From NCBI RefSeq assembly GCF_002263515.1, contig NZ_CP022752.1, positions 4,278,001 through 4,342,000 of the forward strand: a stretch of DNA of 64,000 bases. The letters are read 5' to 3'. Origin of the DNA: Actinopolyspora erythraea. Lineage in GTDB: Bacteria; Actinomycetota; Actinomycetes; Mycobacteriales; Pseudonocardiaceae. Under the pieces are notes generated by a model, which was given only the letters and a program-made list of their open reading frames with translations, made no database searches and had not been told where the DNA came from. This document shows, piece by piece, positions 43,062 through 52,367 of this stretch (position 1 is its first letter; each line of letters starts with the position of its first letter). A program made the translations under genes and the position numbers.

Positions 43062-45410
43062 ATGGACGAAAAGGTCCTCGAAGCCCAGCAATGGGTGAAC
43101 ACCACCTACGGCGGCATAGCCGGGTACCAGAAATGCGACGAGGACGGCCGGACCGGGTGGGGCACCATGTGGTCCCTCACGATGGGGCTGCAGCACGAGC
43201 TGGGCATCTCGCCGGTGGTCGCGAACTTCGGCCCCGGCACCCTGGCCGGGGTGCGGGACCTCGGCGACATCGGGTTCGGGTGGGACGCCAACCCCAACAT
43301 CGTGCGGATCATCCAGCACGCCCTGTTCTGCAAGGGCTACTGGGGCGCGAACAGCTACGGCGGCTACGGAACCGTCACGACCGAGGCCGTCAAGGAGATG
43401 CGGGTCAACATGGGCCTGCCGGAAGGCGGGACGGGAACCTCCGGAGGCCAGGTCACCCCGAAGATCTTCAAGGCGTTGCTGACGATGGACGCTTACATCA
43501 TTCTCGGCGGTGGCAGGCAGGAGGTGCGGGAGATCCAGCGCTGGTTGAACGGCCGGTACTGGACGAGGTCGAACTACTTCATCGGCCCGTGCGACGGTCA
43601 CTTCTCGCGCGACGTGCAGCAGGCGTTGATGAAGGCCCTGCAGTACGAGATGAACGTTCCCGGCCCGAACGGGAACTTCGGTCCCGGGACGGAGGCCGGT
43701 CTGAAGCGGAACCCGCAGTCCGTCGGCTCCTCCGGTCCGATTACCCAGCTGTTCCACGCCGCGTGCATCTTCAACGAACCGGTCCCAGGCGCGCCGGCCG
43801 GCGTGGGGTTCCGGGACGACTACACCTCCGCGACGGCCACGTTCGTCAGAAAGTTCCAGGAGTTCTCCGCACTGCCCGTCACCGGCGAAGGGGACTTCAC
43901 GACTTGGGCACAGCTGCTGGTGTCCACGGGTGATCCCGACCGCCCGGCGAACTCGTGTGACACGCGATTCACCATCACCGCTTCCCGCGCCCAGGCGTTG
44001 TACGAGGCCGGCTACCGCGCGGTGGGCCGCTACCTGGCAGAGCCCCCGAGCAGCGACCTGGACAAGGAGATCAAGGACGGGGAGCTGCGGAATATCTTCG
44101 ACGCGGGTCTGCGATGCTTCCCGATCTGGCAGTACAACGCTCGCGATCTGGAGGACTTCAACTACTCCTCCGGGTACCAGCACGGACTGCAAGCCCATGA
44201 TCGGGGAGAGCACTACGGGTTCAACTGGGGAACCGTGATCTACTTCGCCGTCGACTACGACGCCACGGATCCGGAGATCACCTCGAACATCATCCCCTAC
44301 TTCCAGGGGGTACAGGGCGCCCTCAACAGCCAGGGGAGCAGATTCATCCCCGGCGTGTACGGCTCGCGGAACGTGTGCGCCCGAGCCAGCTCCGAGGCGT
44401 ACGTGTCGCACTCCTTCGTGTCCGGCATGTCCTGGGGCTTCTCCGGCAACCTCGGTTTCCCGCTGCCGCTGAACTGGGCGTTCAACCAGATCAAGGAGTT
44501 CGAGTTCCACAACGGTGACGACGTCTTCGACCTAGACCGGGTGGTACACCGTCCGGGGGCCGACTTCGGGGCCGACTCGATCAACCGCGAGACCACTCCC
44601 GTGGACGACTTCCTCGCCTACCTGGAACAGGTCCACGAGCTGGCGCGGTCCTACGACTCGTCCCGCGCCTCCAAGCTCACGCTGGAGTGGATGCGTTACC
44701 CCAAGTACAACGACTGGAAGTGGCGCGCCAACTTCGAGCTCGTGGACGAAGGCTTCGTCGCGAAGTGCCGTGATGCCGGTCTCCGGACTTCCAAGCACCA
44801 CAACTACCAGGATCCCTCCGCCGGGCTGACGATCCACGTGGATCACCTGTGCGCCACGGCGAACGCCTACCTCCTGGAAGGGGCGGGGAAGGGCGCCGAG
44901 ATCGAACTCGGTGACCTGGGTGGTTGGTGCGGTGATCTGATCACCTTCTACGGCGAGTGGGTCCGGGACGAGGACGAGAACAAGGACGGCCACAAGTACG
45001 CCATGGACCGGCTGGCGAAGTCGAACGTGCGGACGACGTTCATGCTCAGCGACCTGATCGAGGACGTCGACGGCTACCACATCGGCACTGCGGTCAAGGC
45101 GGGCGCGAACGTGGTGACCGAGTTCCGGAACCTGCTCAGCGGTGGTGGACACCAGTCCCGTTTCGGCAGGTTCTTCTCCGAGCGGTACGGCAGTACGACG
45201 GAGGTCGTGAACGGTGCTGTGGAATGCTTGACCGGCGTGCCCGCCGCCCCGGACGACGCCGTGAAGTACGCGGCTTCCCGCGAGGGGCTGATCATCAAGC
45301 AGAGCGGCGAGCTCATCGATCCGGCGTCCATAACCTCCTCCGATCTGCGGGACTTCTGCCAGGGCTACGCCGACACCCTCAACTCACTGCGCGGCTTGGA
45401 AGGCCAATGA
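43062..45410 (+). CDS. Large protein with peptidoglycan-binding-like repeats and DUF1906 (glycoside-hydrolase-like) domain
   Basis: 782 residues from ATG 43062. The first 300 residues hold two or three peptidoglycan-binding-like segments (VLEAQQWVNTTYGG..., EVREIQRWLNGRYW..., FVRKFQEFSALPVTGEGDFTTW). Residues about 305-510 match DUF1906/Rv2525c-like glycoside hydrolases: ALYEAGYRAVGRYLAEPPSSDLDKEI, IFDAGLRCFPIWQYN, NWGTVIYFAVDYDATDPEI, FIPGVYGSRNVC, and W-FNQIKEFEFHNGDDVFDLDRV at the end. The last 270 residues are unassigned. There is no signal peptide, which is odd for wall-binding domains; export by another route or lysis release is possible. It lies in the pth island with two exported or membrane neighbours. 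Confidence 0.78.
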   Translation: MDEKVLEAQQWVNTTYGGIAGYQKCDEDGRTGWGTMWSLTMGLQHELGISPVVANFGPGTLAGVRDLGDIGFGWDANPNIVRIIQHALFCKGYWGANSYGGYGTVTTEAVKEMRVNMGLPEGGTGTSGGQVTPKIFKALLTMDAYIILGGGRQEVREIQRWLNGRYWTRSNYFIGPCDGHFSRDVQQALMKALQYEMNVPGPNGNFGPGTEAGLKRNPQSVGSSGPITQLFHAACIFNEPVPGAPAGVGFRDDYTSATATFVRKFQEFSALPVTGEGDFTTWAQLLVSTGDPDRPANSCDTRFTITASRAQALYEAGYRAVGRYLAEPPSSDLDKEIKDGELRNIFDAGLRCFPIWQYNARDLEDFNYSSGYQHGLQAHDRGEHYGFNWGTVIYFAVDYDATDPEITSNIIPYFQGVQGALNSQGSRFIPGVYGSRNVCARASSEAYVSHSFVSGMSWGFSGNLGFPLPLNWAFNQIKEFEFHNGDDVFDLDRVVHRPGADFGADSINRETTPVDDFLAYLEQVHELARSYDSSRASKLTLEWMRYPKYNDWKWRANFELVDEGFVAKCRDAGLRTSKHHNYQDPSAGLTIHVDHLCATANAYLLEGAGKGAEIELGDLGGWCGDLITFYGEWVRDEDENKDGHKYAMDRLAKSNVRTTFMLSDLIEDVDGYHIGTAVKAGANVVTEFRNLLSGGGHQSRFGRFFSERYGSTTEVVNGAVECLTGVPAAPDDAVKYAASREGLIIKQSGELIDPASITSSDLRDFCQGYADTLNSLRGLEGQ

Positions 45411-45442
45411 CCGCAGCTCCGACCAAGGAGTGATCACCAGGC

Positions 45443-45898
45443 ATGGAGGACTTCGCAATCGAGTTCACCACGCTGCTGCTGTTCGCCACGCCGCTGCTGA
45501 TTCTCGTCAAGATTCTGCAGATGCTATTGACGCAGCGGCTACCGCTCGTATCACGCGGCTACGGGTGGGCGATGTTCGAGCTCGTGACCTGGCTGTTAGT
45601 GGCCACTCTGGACTCCCACACTCTCGCGCTGTGGTCTGGTATCGCCAATCAGCCGGAAGACGTGTGCGAACCGAACGCGTGGAAACCGAGCTCCGATGTC
45701 TACATCGAGAGCAGTTCCTTCTTCGACTACCCGGTCGCAACACACTGCGTGTGGTCCGACGGGCACACCATGAGCCTGGTGCCCTGGCAACTCAACGCCG
45801 CGACCCTGTTGTTTCTCACAGCGGCGATCGCGGTCACCGCCTACGCCGCCGTGCGCGCCCATCGGCGCCGGGGAGCACGACAGCACACCACGCGGTAG
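45443..45898 (+). CDS. Small membrane protein, paralogue of 48162-48617
   Basis: 151 residues. There are about three membrane segments: FTTLLLFATPLLILVKILQMLL, MFELVTWLLVATLDSHTLALW and LNAATLLFLTAAIAVTAYAAV. Between the second and third lies a conserved loop with QPEDVC, SSFFDYPVATHCVW and SDGHTMSLVPW, containing two Cys. The start is 32 bases after the DUF1906 gene, so they probably form an operon. The paralogue at 48162 shares ATLD-HT-ALWS, QPED-C and SSFFDYPV-T-CVW. No known family is recognised. Confidence 0.7.
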   Translation: MEDFAIEFTTLLLFATPLLILVKILQMLLTQRLPLVSRGYGWAMFELVTWLLVATLDSHTLALWSGIANQPEDVCEPNAWKPSSDVYIESSSFFDYPVATHCVWSDGHTMSLVPWQLNAATLLFLTAAIAVTAYAAVRAHRRRGARQHTTR

Positions 45899-45953
45899 AC
45901 GCGATCCCCCTCTCAGAGCCACGTACCCGACCACGAGATCAGGGGACACCAGG

Positions 45954-46598
45954 ATGACGAGCATCGATCGACGACACTTCTTCGCCCTGGGCGGCATGGC
46001 ACTCGGCGCCGCCTCGCTCACCTCCCTGCCAGGTACAGCACTCGCTTCCCCCACCACCTCGACGTGGCGACGGCGGAAGAGCGTCAACGGTTGGCCGGTT
46101 CTCGACGGGAACGAGGCCGAGCGGTTCCGGGTGGAGGGCAGCAACCTCTCCGTGGAACTGGCTCCCGCGGCGGCGCCGGTGCTGCTGTACGTGGCACGGC
46201 GGTTCGTCTACGACATCGAGTCCCAGCTGCGGCCCGGGGAGATCACCGGCCACACCGCGAACACGAGCGTCCGGACCCCCTACGAGTCGACGTACCTCTC
46301 GGGCAGCGGCATCACGATCCGTCCCCTGTTCCACCCCGTGGGTGCGAAGGGCGGGTTCTTCGAGGAGCAGCGGATCGTGGTCCGCGACATCCTCGCCGAC
46401 TGCGAGGGACTGGTGGCCTGGGGTGGGGACCTGGATCCGGTCAAGGAGTCCCACTTTCACATCACCACACCGCCCACCAGCGGCCGATACCGCGCTCTCG
46501 CTGCCAAGCTCGATGGCTGGGAGGAAGAACCGGGCAAGGGAGCGGGCGCCATCAACGCCTTCACACCCCGGCGGCTCGCACGGGCGCGGCCCAACTGA
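45954..46598 (+). CDS. Tat-exported M15 peptidase-like protein
   Basis: 214 residues. The signal contains DRRHFFALGGMALGAASL and ends near PGTALASP, a clear Tat leader. The mature part resembles the D-Ala-D-Ala carboxypeptidase/M15 fold: TPYESTYLSGSGITIRPLFHP, then GLVAWGGDLDPVKESHFHI, where the second corresponds to the zinc-site W-GG-W-(x)n-MHF segment. The first M15 motif normally has S-H-(x)n-G-A-D; the His is not where expected, so activity is uncertain. It follows a PG-binding protein and may act on the cell wall. Confidence 0.62.
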   Translation: MTSIDRRHFFALGGMALGAASLTSLPGTALASPTTSTWRRRKSVNGWPVLDGNEAERFRVEGSNLSVELAPAAAPVLLYVARRFVYDIESQLRPGEITGHTANTSVRTPYESTYLSGSGITIRPLFHPVGAKGGFFEEQRIVVRDILADCEGLVAWGGDLDPVKESHFHITTPPTSGRYRALAAKLDGWEEEPGKGAGAINAFTPRRLARARPN

Positions 46599-46759
46599 CG
46601 AGCCGGAGAACACCGGAAGCCCTCGTCACGCCTCCGGCGGGTGGAGCCCCACCGGAGTTCACGGTCCGCTGCTTCCGGACCCCTTGTCGGTCGAACACCC
46701 GCCCGGCGTCCGATGAGCCGGAGGTCCTCAGTTGTACACGAGGTGAACCTCCTGCCACG

Positions 46760-46808
46760 ACCAAGGGACCGGAGGCCGCGCAGAGCGAGTTTCACTGACG
46801 GGGTTTCG
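46760..46808 (+). repeat. Degenerate copy 2 of the pth 3' end
   Basis: 43 of 49 bases agree with 41998-42046, including GCCGCGCAGA, CGAGTT and the stop codon followed by CGGGGTTTCG. No pth sequence precedes it. The position after the Tat gene fits the far end of an insertion into pth. Confidence 0.55.
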
Positions 46809-46923
46809 TGCGGACGGGACGGCGCTGCCGTTCCGTGGAGCTTCGCGTCCGGTGCGGTTCCCTCACCGGAGGCCGCCCACCGCTTCGGGACCCGCTCTCG
46901 TCGGCTTCGCCGTAACCGTCCTC

Positions 46924-47057
46924 GCGAGCGCCCCGTCCTCGCGAGCGCCCCGTCCTCGCGAGCGCCCCGTCCGCGCGAGCGCCCCGTCCGCGCGAGCGCC
47001 CCGTCCGCGCGAGCGCCCCGTCCGCGCGAGCGCCCCGTCCGCGCGAGCAGCCTGTCC
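46924..47057 (+). repeat. 17-base minisatellite
   Basis: Seven units beginning GCGAGCGCCCCGTCC at 46924, 46941, 46958, 46975, 46992, 47009 and 47026, plus a degenerate eighth at 47043. The first two end in TC, the later ones in GC. It is non-coding and expected to vary in copy number. Confidence 0.85.
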
Positions 47058-47258
47058 GCACAGTCGGATGCCGCGAACCTCGCTTCGGTGAATCGATGTC
47101 ATTCGGGTGGTGGGTTCCTGTTCCAACGGGTGGTCGTCGTTGGCCGGAACGGGTGATGGTGGTTCTCGATGGTGGACCACCCGTTGTGGGAGCACCTCGT
47201 CCTCGTCACGGTCTCAGCTGTCGCAAGTAACGGGCTGACTCGAGCGGGAGGAGAAATC

Positions 47259-47960
47259 GTGTCGCGGAATCTCCGTGTGTTTCGCCAGGCCGTCGTCGGC
47301 GCTGCCGGAGTGGTAGCCCTGACCGTCGCACCGGCCGTACCTGCCGCACTGGCCACGACTCCGGCTGCCCAGCAGGAAGGGAAACCGACCTCCCCGACGA
47401 AGGACGTCGAGGAACTGGTTCTCACTTCGTCCGAGATGGAGCTCAAACTGGCTGCGCAGGACTTCGTGATTCCGCTGCGGGGATTGGTGATCATGGAAGG
47501 AGAGCCCCCGGTGACACCGGGCCAGACCACTTCCATCGATGTCAGAGACCTGAAGGCGCACTCGGTTTCCCCCGATGACGCGTCCCCCCGGCAGAACGCC
47601 CCGGCCCAGCAGGACATCGGAGAGGTCCGCGTCGAGCAGAACGCCGACGTGAGCAGTTCGCTGACCATGACCCAGCAGTTTCCGCCGAGGTTCGAGCACA
47701 CCGTGTCCCTCGACTTGAGGATCTCGATCGAGAATCCGCCCGAAGAGCTGCGGGAACGAGTGGCTCCTCGTGGAGCGCAGCAAGAGCCTCTTGAACTGGC
47801 CACGGAGGAGCCGGTCGAACTGGTCGGCCAGCCCAGGAGCTTCCCGCCGCGGGGCGCGCAGTACGAATCGCAGGGGCCGGTTGATCTGGTTCTCGCGCAG
47901 GAAGAAGTCACGAAGGCCGGTATTCTCGACGATCTCAACCTAGGTATCGACATCGCCTGA
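47259..47960 (+). CDS. Exported protein of unknown function
   Basis: 233 residues from GTG 47259 with GGGAGGAGAAATC upstream. The signal peptide is FRQAVVGAAGVVALTVAPAV..AALA, cleaved around residue 28. The mature part is Pro/Gln/Glu-rich and acidic, with weak internal repetition: VPRG and GQPRSFPPRGAQYESQ against VAPRGAQQEPLEL. It ends LNLGIDIA. No domain is recognised; the composition suggests an extended surface or wall-associated protein. Confidence 0.65.
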   Translation: MSRNLRVFRQAVVGAAGVVALTVAPAVPAALATTPAAQQEGKPTSPTKDVEELVLTSSEMELKLAAQDFVIPLRGLVIMEGEPPVTPGQTTSIDVRDLKAHSVSPDDASPRQNAPAQQDIGEVRVEQNADVSSSLTMTQQFPPRFEHTVSLDLRISIENPPEELRERVAPRGAQQEPLELATEEPVELVGQPRSFPPRGAQYESQGPVDLVLAQEEVTKAGILDDLNLGIDIA

Positions 47961-48161
47961 ACTCGGAGTCACCGCACGTCGGCCCGATCTCCTGCCGTAC
48001 CGTGGAGATCGGGCCGACGTGCGTGTCGAGACCTCCTCGGGCCCGACACGGCCGGTCCCGCGTTCCGTCGCGTGCGACCGGGCAACGCTGCGGGGTCCGA
48101 CTCGCGCCCCGGTCGGGAAGGCCGGTGAACCGGTGCGTCGATCAAGGAGCGACCGTCAACC

Positions 48162-48617
48162 GTGGCAGACTTCGCCAGCGAGTTCGCCACGCTGCTGCTG
48201 TTCGGCACTCCCTGGCTGGTCCTCGGCAAGCTCCTGCACTGGCTCGCGGCGGGACGGATCTCGCTCGCACCACGCGGCTCGCGGGGAGTGAAGGGCGAGC
48301 TCGTGGCCTGGCTGCTGCTGGCGACGCTGGACTGCCACACCGCCGCGCTGTGGTCGGACTTCACCATCCAGCCCGAGGACAAATGCCAGAGATACGGATT
48401 CTCCTCGAACTCCCACGTCCACATAGATGGCAGCTCCTTCTTCGACTACCCGGTCGTAACACGCTGCGTGTGGCCCGACGGAGACACGAAACCCCTGGTT
48501 CCTTGGGAACTCAACATCACCACCGCCGTTCTCCTCACGGCAGCGGTCGCCGTCGTCGTACACGCCGCCGTCCGCACCCACCGCCACCGACGCGCACCAC
48601 AGCACACCCGACAGTAG
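48162..48617 (+). CDS. Small membrane protein, paralogue of 45443-45898
   Basis: 151 residues, same length and plan as the gene at 45443: ASEFATLLLFGTPWLVLGKLLHWL, then GELVAWLLLATLDCHTAALWS, QPEDKCQ, SSFFDYPVVTRCVWPDG and a last membrane segment TTAVLLTAAVAVVVHAAVRTH, ending RAPQHTRQ. The two Cys of the loop are kept. This copy lies outside the stretch bounded by the pth-end repeats, on its own. Confidence 0.68.
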   Translation: MADFASEFATLLLFGTPWLVLGKLLHWLAAGRISLAPRGSRGVKGELVAWLLLATLDCHTAALWSDFTIQPEDKCQRYGFSSNSHVHIDGSSFFDYPVVTRCVWPDGDTKPLVPWELNITTAVLLTAAVAVVVHAAVRTHRHRRAPQHTRQ

Positions 48618-48700
48618 GAACCGAGCGCCTCCCCGTCGCACGAACCGCCCCCGACCGGGCGCACCGCCCCACCGGCTCGCGACCGACTCCCCCAGCCACG

Positions 48701-50365
48701 TCAGGACAGCAGTTCGGCAGCGGCACCGCGCCGGAGCTTGCCCGAGGGCGTCTTGGGCAGCGAGCCCGGCGCGACCACCAGCACAGTGGAGGGTCGCGCG
48801 CCCACCTCGCCGAAGACCTTCGCGGCCACCTCCTTGCGCAGCCGCCGCTCCTCGGCCTCGTCCCCGGCCGAGCGGGACTCCACGATCACCGCGAAGTGCT
48901 CGCGCCGCGCACCGGCGTCCCCACGCACGGCCGCCGCGTTTCCCGCCCGCACCCCGGCCACGGTGCAGGCCGCCCGCTCGATGTCGGTGGGGTGCACGTT
49001 GCGACCGCCCAGCACGATCACCTCCTTGCGGCGCCCGCACACCACCAGCTGCCCGTCCACCAGGTATCCCTCGTCACCGGTGTCCAGCCAGCCGTGCCCG
49101 TCGGTGGCGGCGAGCGGCCCGCGCACCGTCAGATAGCCGGGAGTGACGGCCGCGCCCCGGATCAGCAGGCCGCCCACGCCGCGTTCCGGCAACGGCGTGC
49201 CGGACTCGTCGACCACCACGACCTCCATGCCGGGCAGCGGTGGCCCCAGCAGCGCGAACCCGCGCGCACCCGGGTCCCCCGGCCGCGCGGGAACGGCCCG
49301 CCGAGAGCTCCGCAACGCCTCGGAGTCCACCGTGTCCACTTCCATGCCGCCGTGCGCGGGCGCGAACGAGACGGCCAGGGTGGCCTCGGCCATGCCGAAG
49401 GCGCACACCACGCACTCCGGGCGCAACCCGAGACCGGCTCCGGCCGTGAGGAACCGCTCCACCGTCCCGGGATCCACCGGCTCGGCACCGTTGAGGGCGA
49501 ACCGCAGCGTGGACAGGTCGAACGCCCCGGCCTCGGCCCGTTCCAGTCCCCGCGCGGTGATGGCGTAGGCGAAGTTCGGCGCGGCGGTGACGGTCCCGCC
49601 GTACCGCCCGATCAGTTCCGGCCACAGCGAGGGCCGCGCCAGGAAGTCGGCGGGGGTGACCTTGACCAGCCGCATCCCCAGTGCCATCGGCACCGCCAGG
49701 CAGCCGACCATGCCCATGTCGTGGAACAGCGGTAGCCAGGAGACCGCGACGTCGCGCTCCGGGGACAGCCGCGCGGCGGCCGTGATGGCCCGGGTGTTGT
49801 GGTAGAGGTTGCCGTGCGTGATCCGCACCGCCTTGGGCTCCGCCGAGGAACCACTGGTCAGCTGCAGCAGCGCGAGGTCGTCCTCACCGGTGGGAACCTC
49901 CTCGGCGGGACCGGTTTCCGCCCGCGAGAGCTCGTCCAGGTCGCGGAACCGGATGCCGTGCTCGGCCAGCACCGGAGCGAACTCGTGGAACGGCTCCCCG
50001 AGCAGCACCAGCCCGGCCTCGATCATGCGGGTGACGCGCAGCGTGTCCTCGGCCCAGGTCCCGAGATCGGTGCGCGGCGTGGGCTGGTGCAGCATCGTCA
50101 CCGAGGCACCTGCCAGCCACACCGCCTGCACGGCGGGAACCACGGACTCCGGCCGCGCGGCGAGGACCGCCACCGCGTCTCCCCGCCGCACGGGCGGTCC
50201 CTCTCGGGAGGAGCGCAGCGCTGCCGAGATCCGCAGCGCCCACTCGCGCACCTGCCCCCAGCCGCGGCAGCGGGGCGCGTCGGGCTCACCGGTGATCAGG
50301 CCGCGGGTCCGCGGACCGTGGTCCGAAGCCGCCGCCGCGGCCACCATCTCCGTGAAACGGCTCAC
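48701..50365 (-). CDS. Fatty acyl-AMP ligase/acyl-CoA synthetase (Pks16-like)
   Basis: 554 residues of the ANL superfamily. Motif A3 reads LLQLTSGSSAEPKAVRITHGNL, then YHNTRAITAAARLSPERDVAVSWLPLFHDMGMVG, then ALNGAEPVDPGTVERF, DTGDEGYLVDGQLVVCGRRKEVIVLGGRNVHPTDIE, and the catalytic Lys near the end in LPKTPSGKLRRG. It activates fatty acids as acyl-adenylates for transfer to a carrier or CoA. In M. tuberculosis the corresponding place, between pth and ispE, is held by pks16. The gene that normally adjoins pth is here separated from it by the island. Confidence 0.9.
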   Translation of the reverse strand: MSRFTEMVAAAAASDHGPRTRGLITGEPDAPRCRGWGQVREWALRISAALRSSREGPPVRRGDAVAVLAARPESVVPAVQAVWLAGASVTMLHQPTPRTDLGTWAEDTLRVTRMIEAGLVLLGEPFHEFAPVLAEHGIRFRDLDELSRAETGPAEEVPTGEDDLALLQLTSGSSAEPKAVRITHGNLYHNTRAITAAARLSPERDVAVSWLPLFHDMGMVGCLAVPMALGMRLVKVTPADFLARPSLWPELIGRYGGTVTAAPNFAYAITARGLERAEAGAFDLSTLRFALNGAEPVDPGTVERFLTAGAGLGLRPECVVCAFGMAEATLAVSFAPAHGGMEVDTVDSEALRSSRRAVPARPGDPGARGFALLGPPLPGMEVVVVDESGTPLPERGVGGLLIRGAAVTPGYLTVRGPLAATDGHGWLDTGDEGYLVDGQLVVCGRRKEVIVLGGRNVHPTDIERAACTVAGVRAGNAAAVRGDAGARREHFAVIVESRSAGDEAEERRLRKEVAAKVFGEVGARPSTVLVVAPGSLPKTPSGKLRRGAAAELLS

Positions 50366-50454
50366 ACTTCCAGACTACTTCGTGGCGGGAAGGGCCCAGC
50401 CCGTCACGGACGGGCGCGGTGACCTCCCGAGCGAACGCGGGGCCCGCCACGGGA

Positions 50455-52257
50455 TCAACCGAGGCTGTCGGCCAGCTCCATCCAACGGGACTCGATGTCG
50501 TCCTTCTGCTCGCGCAGCTGCCGCAGCTGGGAGTTCAACTCCTGCAGCCGCTCCGGTTCGGTGGCGGCCTCGGCGAGCTGGTCGTGCAGCTCCCGCTCCC
50601 GGTCGGCGAGCTTGTCCAGCTGGCGTTCCAGCCGGGAGAGCTCCTTGCGCGCGGCGCGGTCCTGCGCACCGGACAGGCCGCTGGACTTCGCCTTACCGCC
50701 CGCCGCGGCGCCACCGGTCTCCTGCTGCCGGCCGAGGGACTGGTCCCCGCCCTCCAGCAGCGAACGGCGCCGGTTCAGGTACTCGTCGATCCCGCCCGGC
50801 AGGTGGGTGATGTTGCCGTCGCCGAACAACGCGACCACGTTGTCGCAGACCCGCTCCACCAGGTAGCGGTCGTGCGAGACGACCACCAGGGTGCCGGGCC
50901 AGCCGTCCAGCAGGTCCTCCAGCTGCTGCAGGGTGTCGATGTCGAGGTCGTTGGTGGGCTCGTCGAGCACGAGCACGTTGGGCTCGTCCATCAGCAGCCT
51001 GGCCAGCTGCAGCCTGCGCCGCTCGCCGCCGGAGAGGTCCTCGACCCTGGTCCACTGCCTGCCCTTGCCGAAGCCGAACCGCTCGCCCAGCTGGGAGGCG
51101 GTCAGCTCGTACTTGCCGAGCGTGACCTGCTTGGCGACGTCCTCGATCGCCTCCAGCACGCGCCACTCGCCGGGCAGGTCGTGCAGCTCCTGGGTGAGGT
51201 GCGCCAGTCGGACCGTCTTGCCCTCGATCCGCTTGCCGCCGTCGGGCTCGCGCTCCCCCGCCAGCAGCCGCAGCAGCGTCGTCTTGCCGGAGCCGTTCAC
51301 CCCGACCACACCCACCCGCTCACCCGGCCCCAACCGCCAGGTCACGTTGTCCAGCAGCTTGCGGTCGGCCAGCCGGAGCTCGACGTCCTCCAGCTCGATC
51401 ACGGTGTTGCCCAGCCGCCGCTTGGCGAAGGAGACCAGCTCCACGGTGTCCCTGGGCTCCGGCACGTCGGAGATCAGGGCCTCGGCCGCCTCCACCCGGA
51501 ACTTGGGCTTCGAGGTGCGGGCCTTGGCACCCCGTTGCAGCCAGGCGAGCTCCTTGCGCGCCAGGTTGCGGCGCTTCTCCTCGGTCTGCTGCGCGATCCT
51601 GGCCCGCTCGGCCCTGGCGTAGACCCAGTCGGCGTAGCCGCCCTCGTACTGCTCCACCCGGCCGTCCACGACCTCCCAGGTGCGGTTGCACACCTCGTCG
51701 AGGAACCACCGGTCGTGGGTGACGATCACCAGTGCGCAGCGCCGCGCAAGCAGGTGGTCCGCCAACCAGCGCACCCCCTCGACGTCGAGGTGGTTGGTCG
51801 GCTCGTCCAGCACCAGCAGGTCGAGTTCGCGCACCAGCGCGGCGGCCAGCGCCACGCGGCGGCGTTCACCACCGGACAGCTCGGCGACCCTGGTCTCCAG
51901 GCCGAGCCCGGTCATGCCGACCCCGTTGAGCACGGAACGCACCTTGGGGTCGGCGGCCCACTCGTGCTCGGCGGTGAAGCCCTGCGGGTCGAGCACCGCG
52001 TTGCGCACGGTGGCGTCGGCGGGAAGCTCGGTCCGCTGGGTGACGACCGCGCTGCGCAGGTCACGGGTGTGGTTGACCCGTCCGGCGTCGGGCTCTTCGA
52101 TACCGGTCAGTATCTCCAGCAGGGTCGTCTTGCCACCACCGTTGAGACCGACGACCCCGATGCGGTCGCTTTCGGTCACGCCGAGCGAGACCCCGTCCAG
52201 CAGGGGCCGGACCCCGTGGCTTTTCTCGACCGACTCCAGATTGATCAGGTTGGCCAT
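50455..52257 (-). CDS. ABC-F family ATPase
   Basis: 600 residues with two nucleotide-binding domains and no membrane segment. Domain 1: VVGLNGGGKTTLLEILTG, LSGGERRRVALAAAL, LLVLDEPTNHLD. Domain 2: VVGVNGSGKTTLLRLLAG, DLSGGERRRLQLARLL, NVLVLDEPTNDLD. The linker between them (ERARIAQQTEEKRRNLARKELAWLQRG) is of the ABC-F type, and a C-terminal coiled coil of about 80 residues (RLERQLDKLADRERELHDQL) follows, as in Uup. ABC-F proteins act on the ribosome or in antibiotic resistance. It is next to ispE. Confidence 0.92.
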   Translation of the reverse strand: MANLINLESVEKSHGVRPLLDGVSLGVTESDRIGVVGLNGGGKTTLLEILTGIEEPDAGRVNHTRDLRSAVVTQRTELPADATVRNAVLDPQGFTAEHEWAADPKVRSVLNGVGMTGLGLETRVAELSGGERRRVALAAALVRELDLLVLDEPTNHLDVEGVRWLADHLLARRCALVIVTHDRWFLDEVCNRTWEVVDGRVEQYEGGYADWVYARAERARIAQQTEEKRRNLARKELAWLQRGAKARTSKPKFRVEAAEALISDVPEPRDTVELVSFAKRRLGNTVIELEDVELRLADRKLLDNVTWRLGPGERVGVVGVNGSGKTTLLRLLAGEREPDGGKRIEGKTVRLAHLTQELHDLPGEWRVLEAIEDVAKQVTLGKYELTASQLGERFGFGKGRQWTRVEDLSGGERRRLQLARLLMDEPNVLVLDEPTNDLDIDTLQQLEDLLDGWPGTLVVVSHDRYLVERVCDNVVALFGDGNITHLPGGIDEYLNRRRSLLEGGDQSLGRQQETGGAAAGGKAKSSGLSGAQDRAARKELSRLERQLDKLADRERELHDQLAEAATEPERLQELNSQLRQLREQKDDIESRWMELADSLG

Positions 52258-52367
52258 CGAGCGTTGGTCACTCCGTCGACTTCGAACACGCCCGGAACGG
52301 GCTGGGGACGGCCCGGGACCGAGCCGTCGGTTTCATTGCGCGGCCGGGACACACACGTGCCCGGTTC

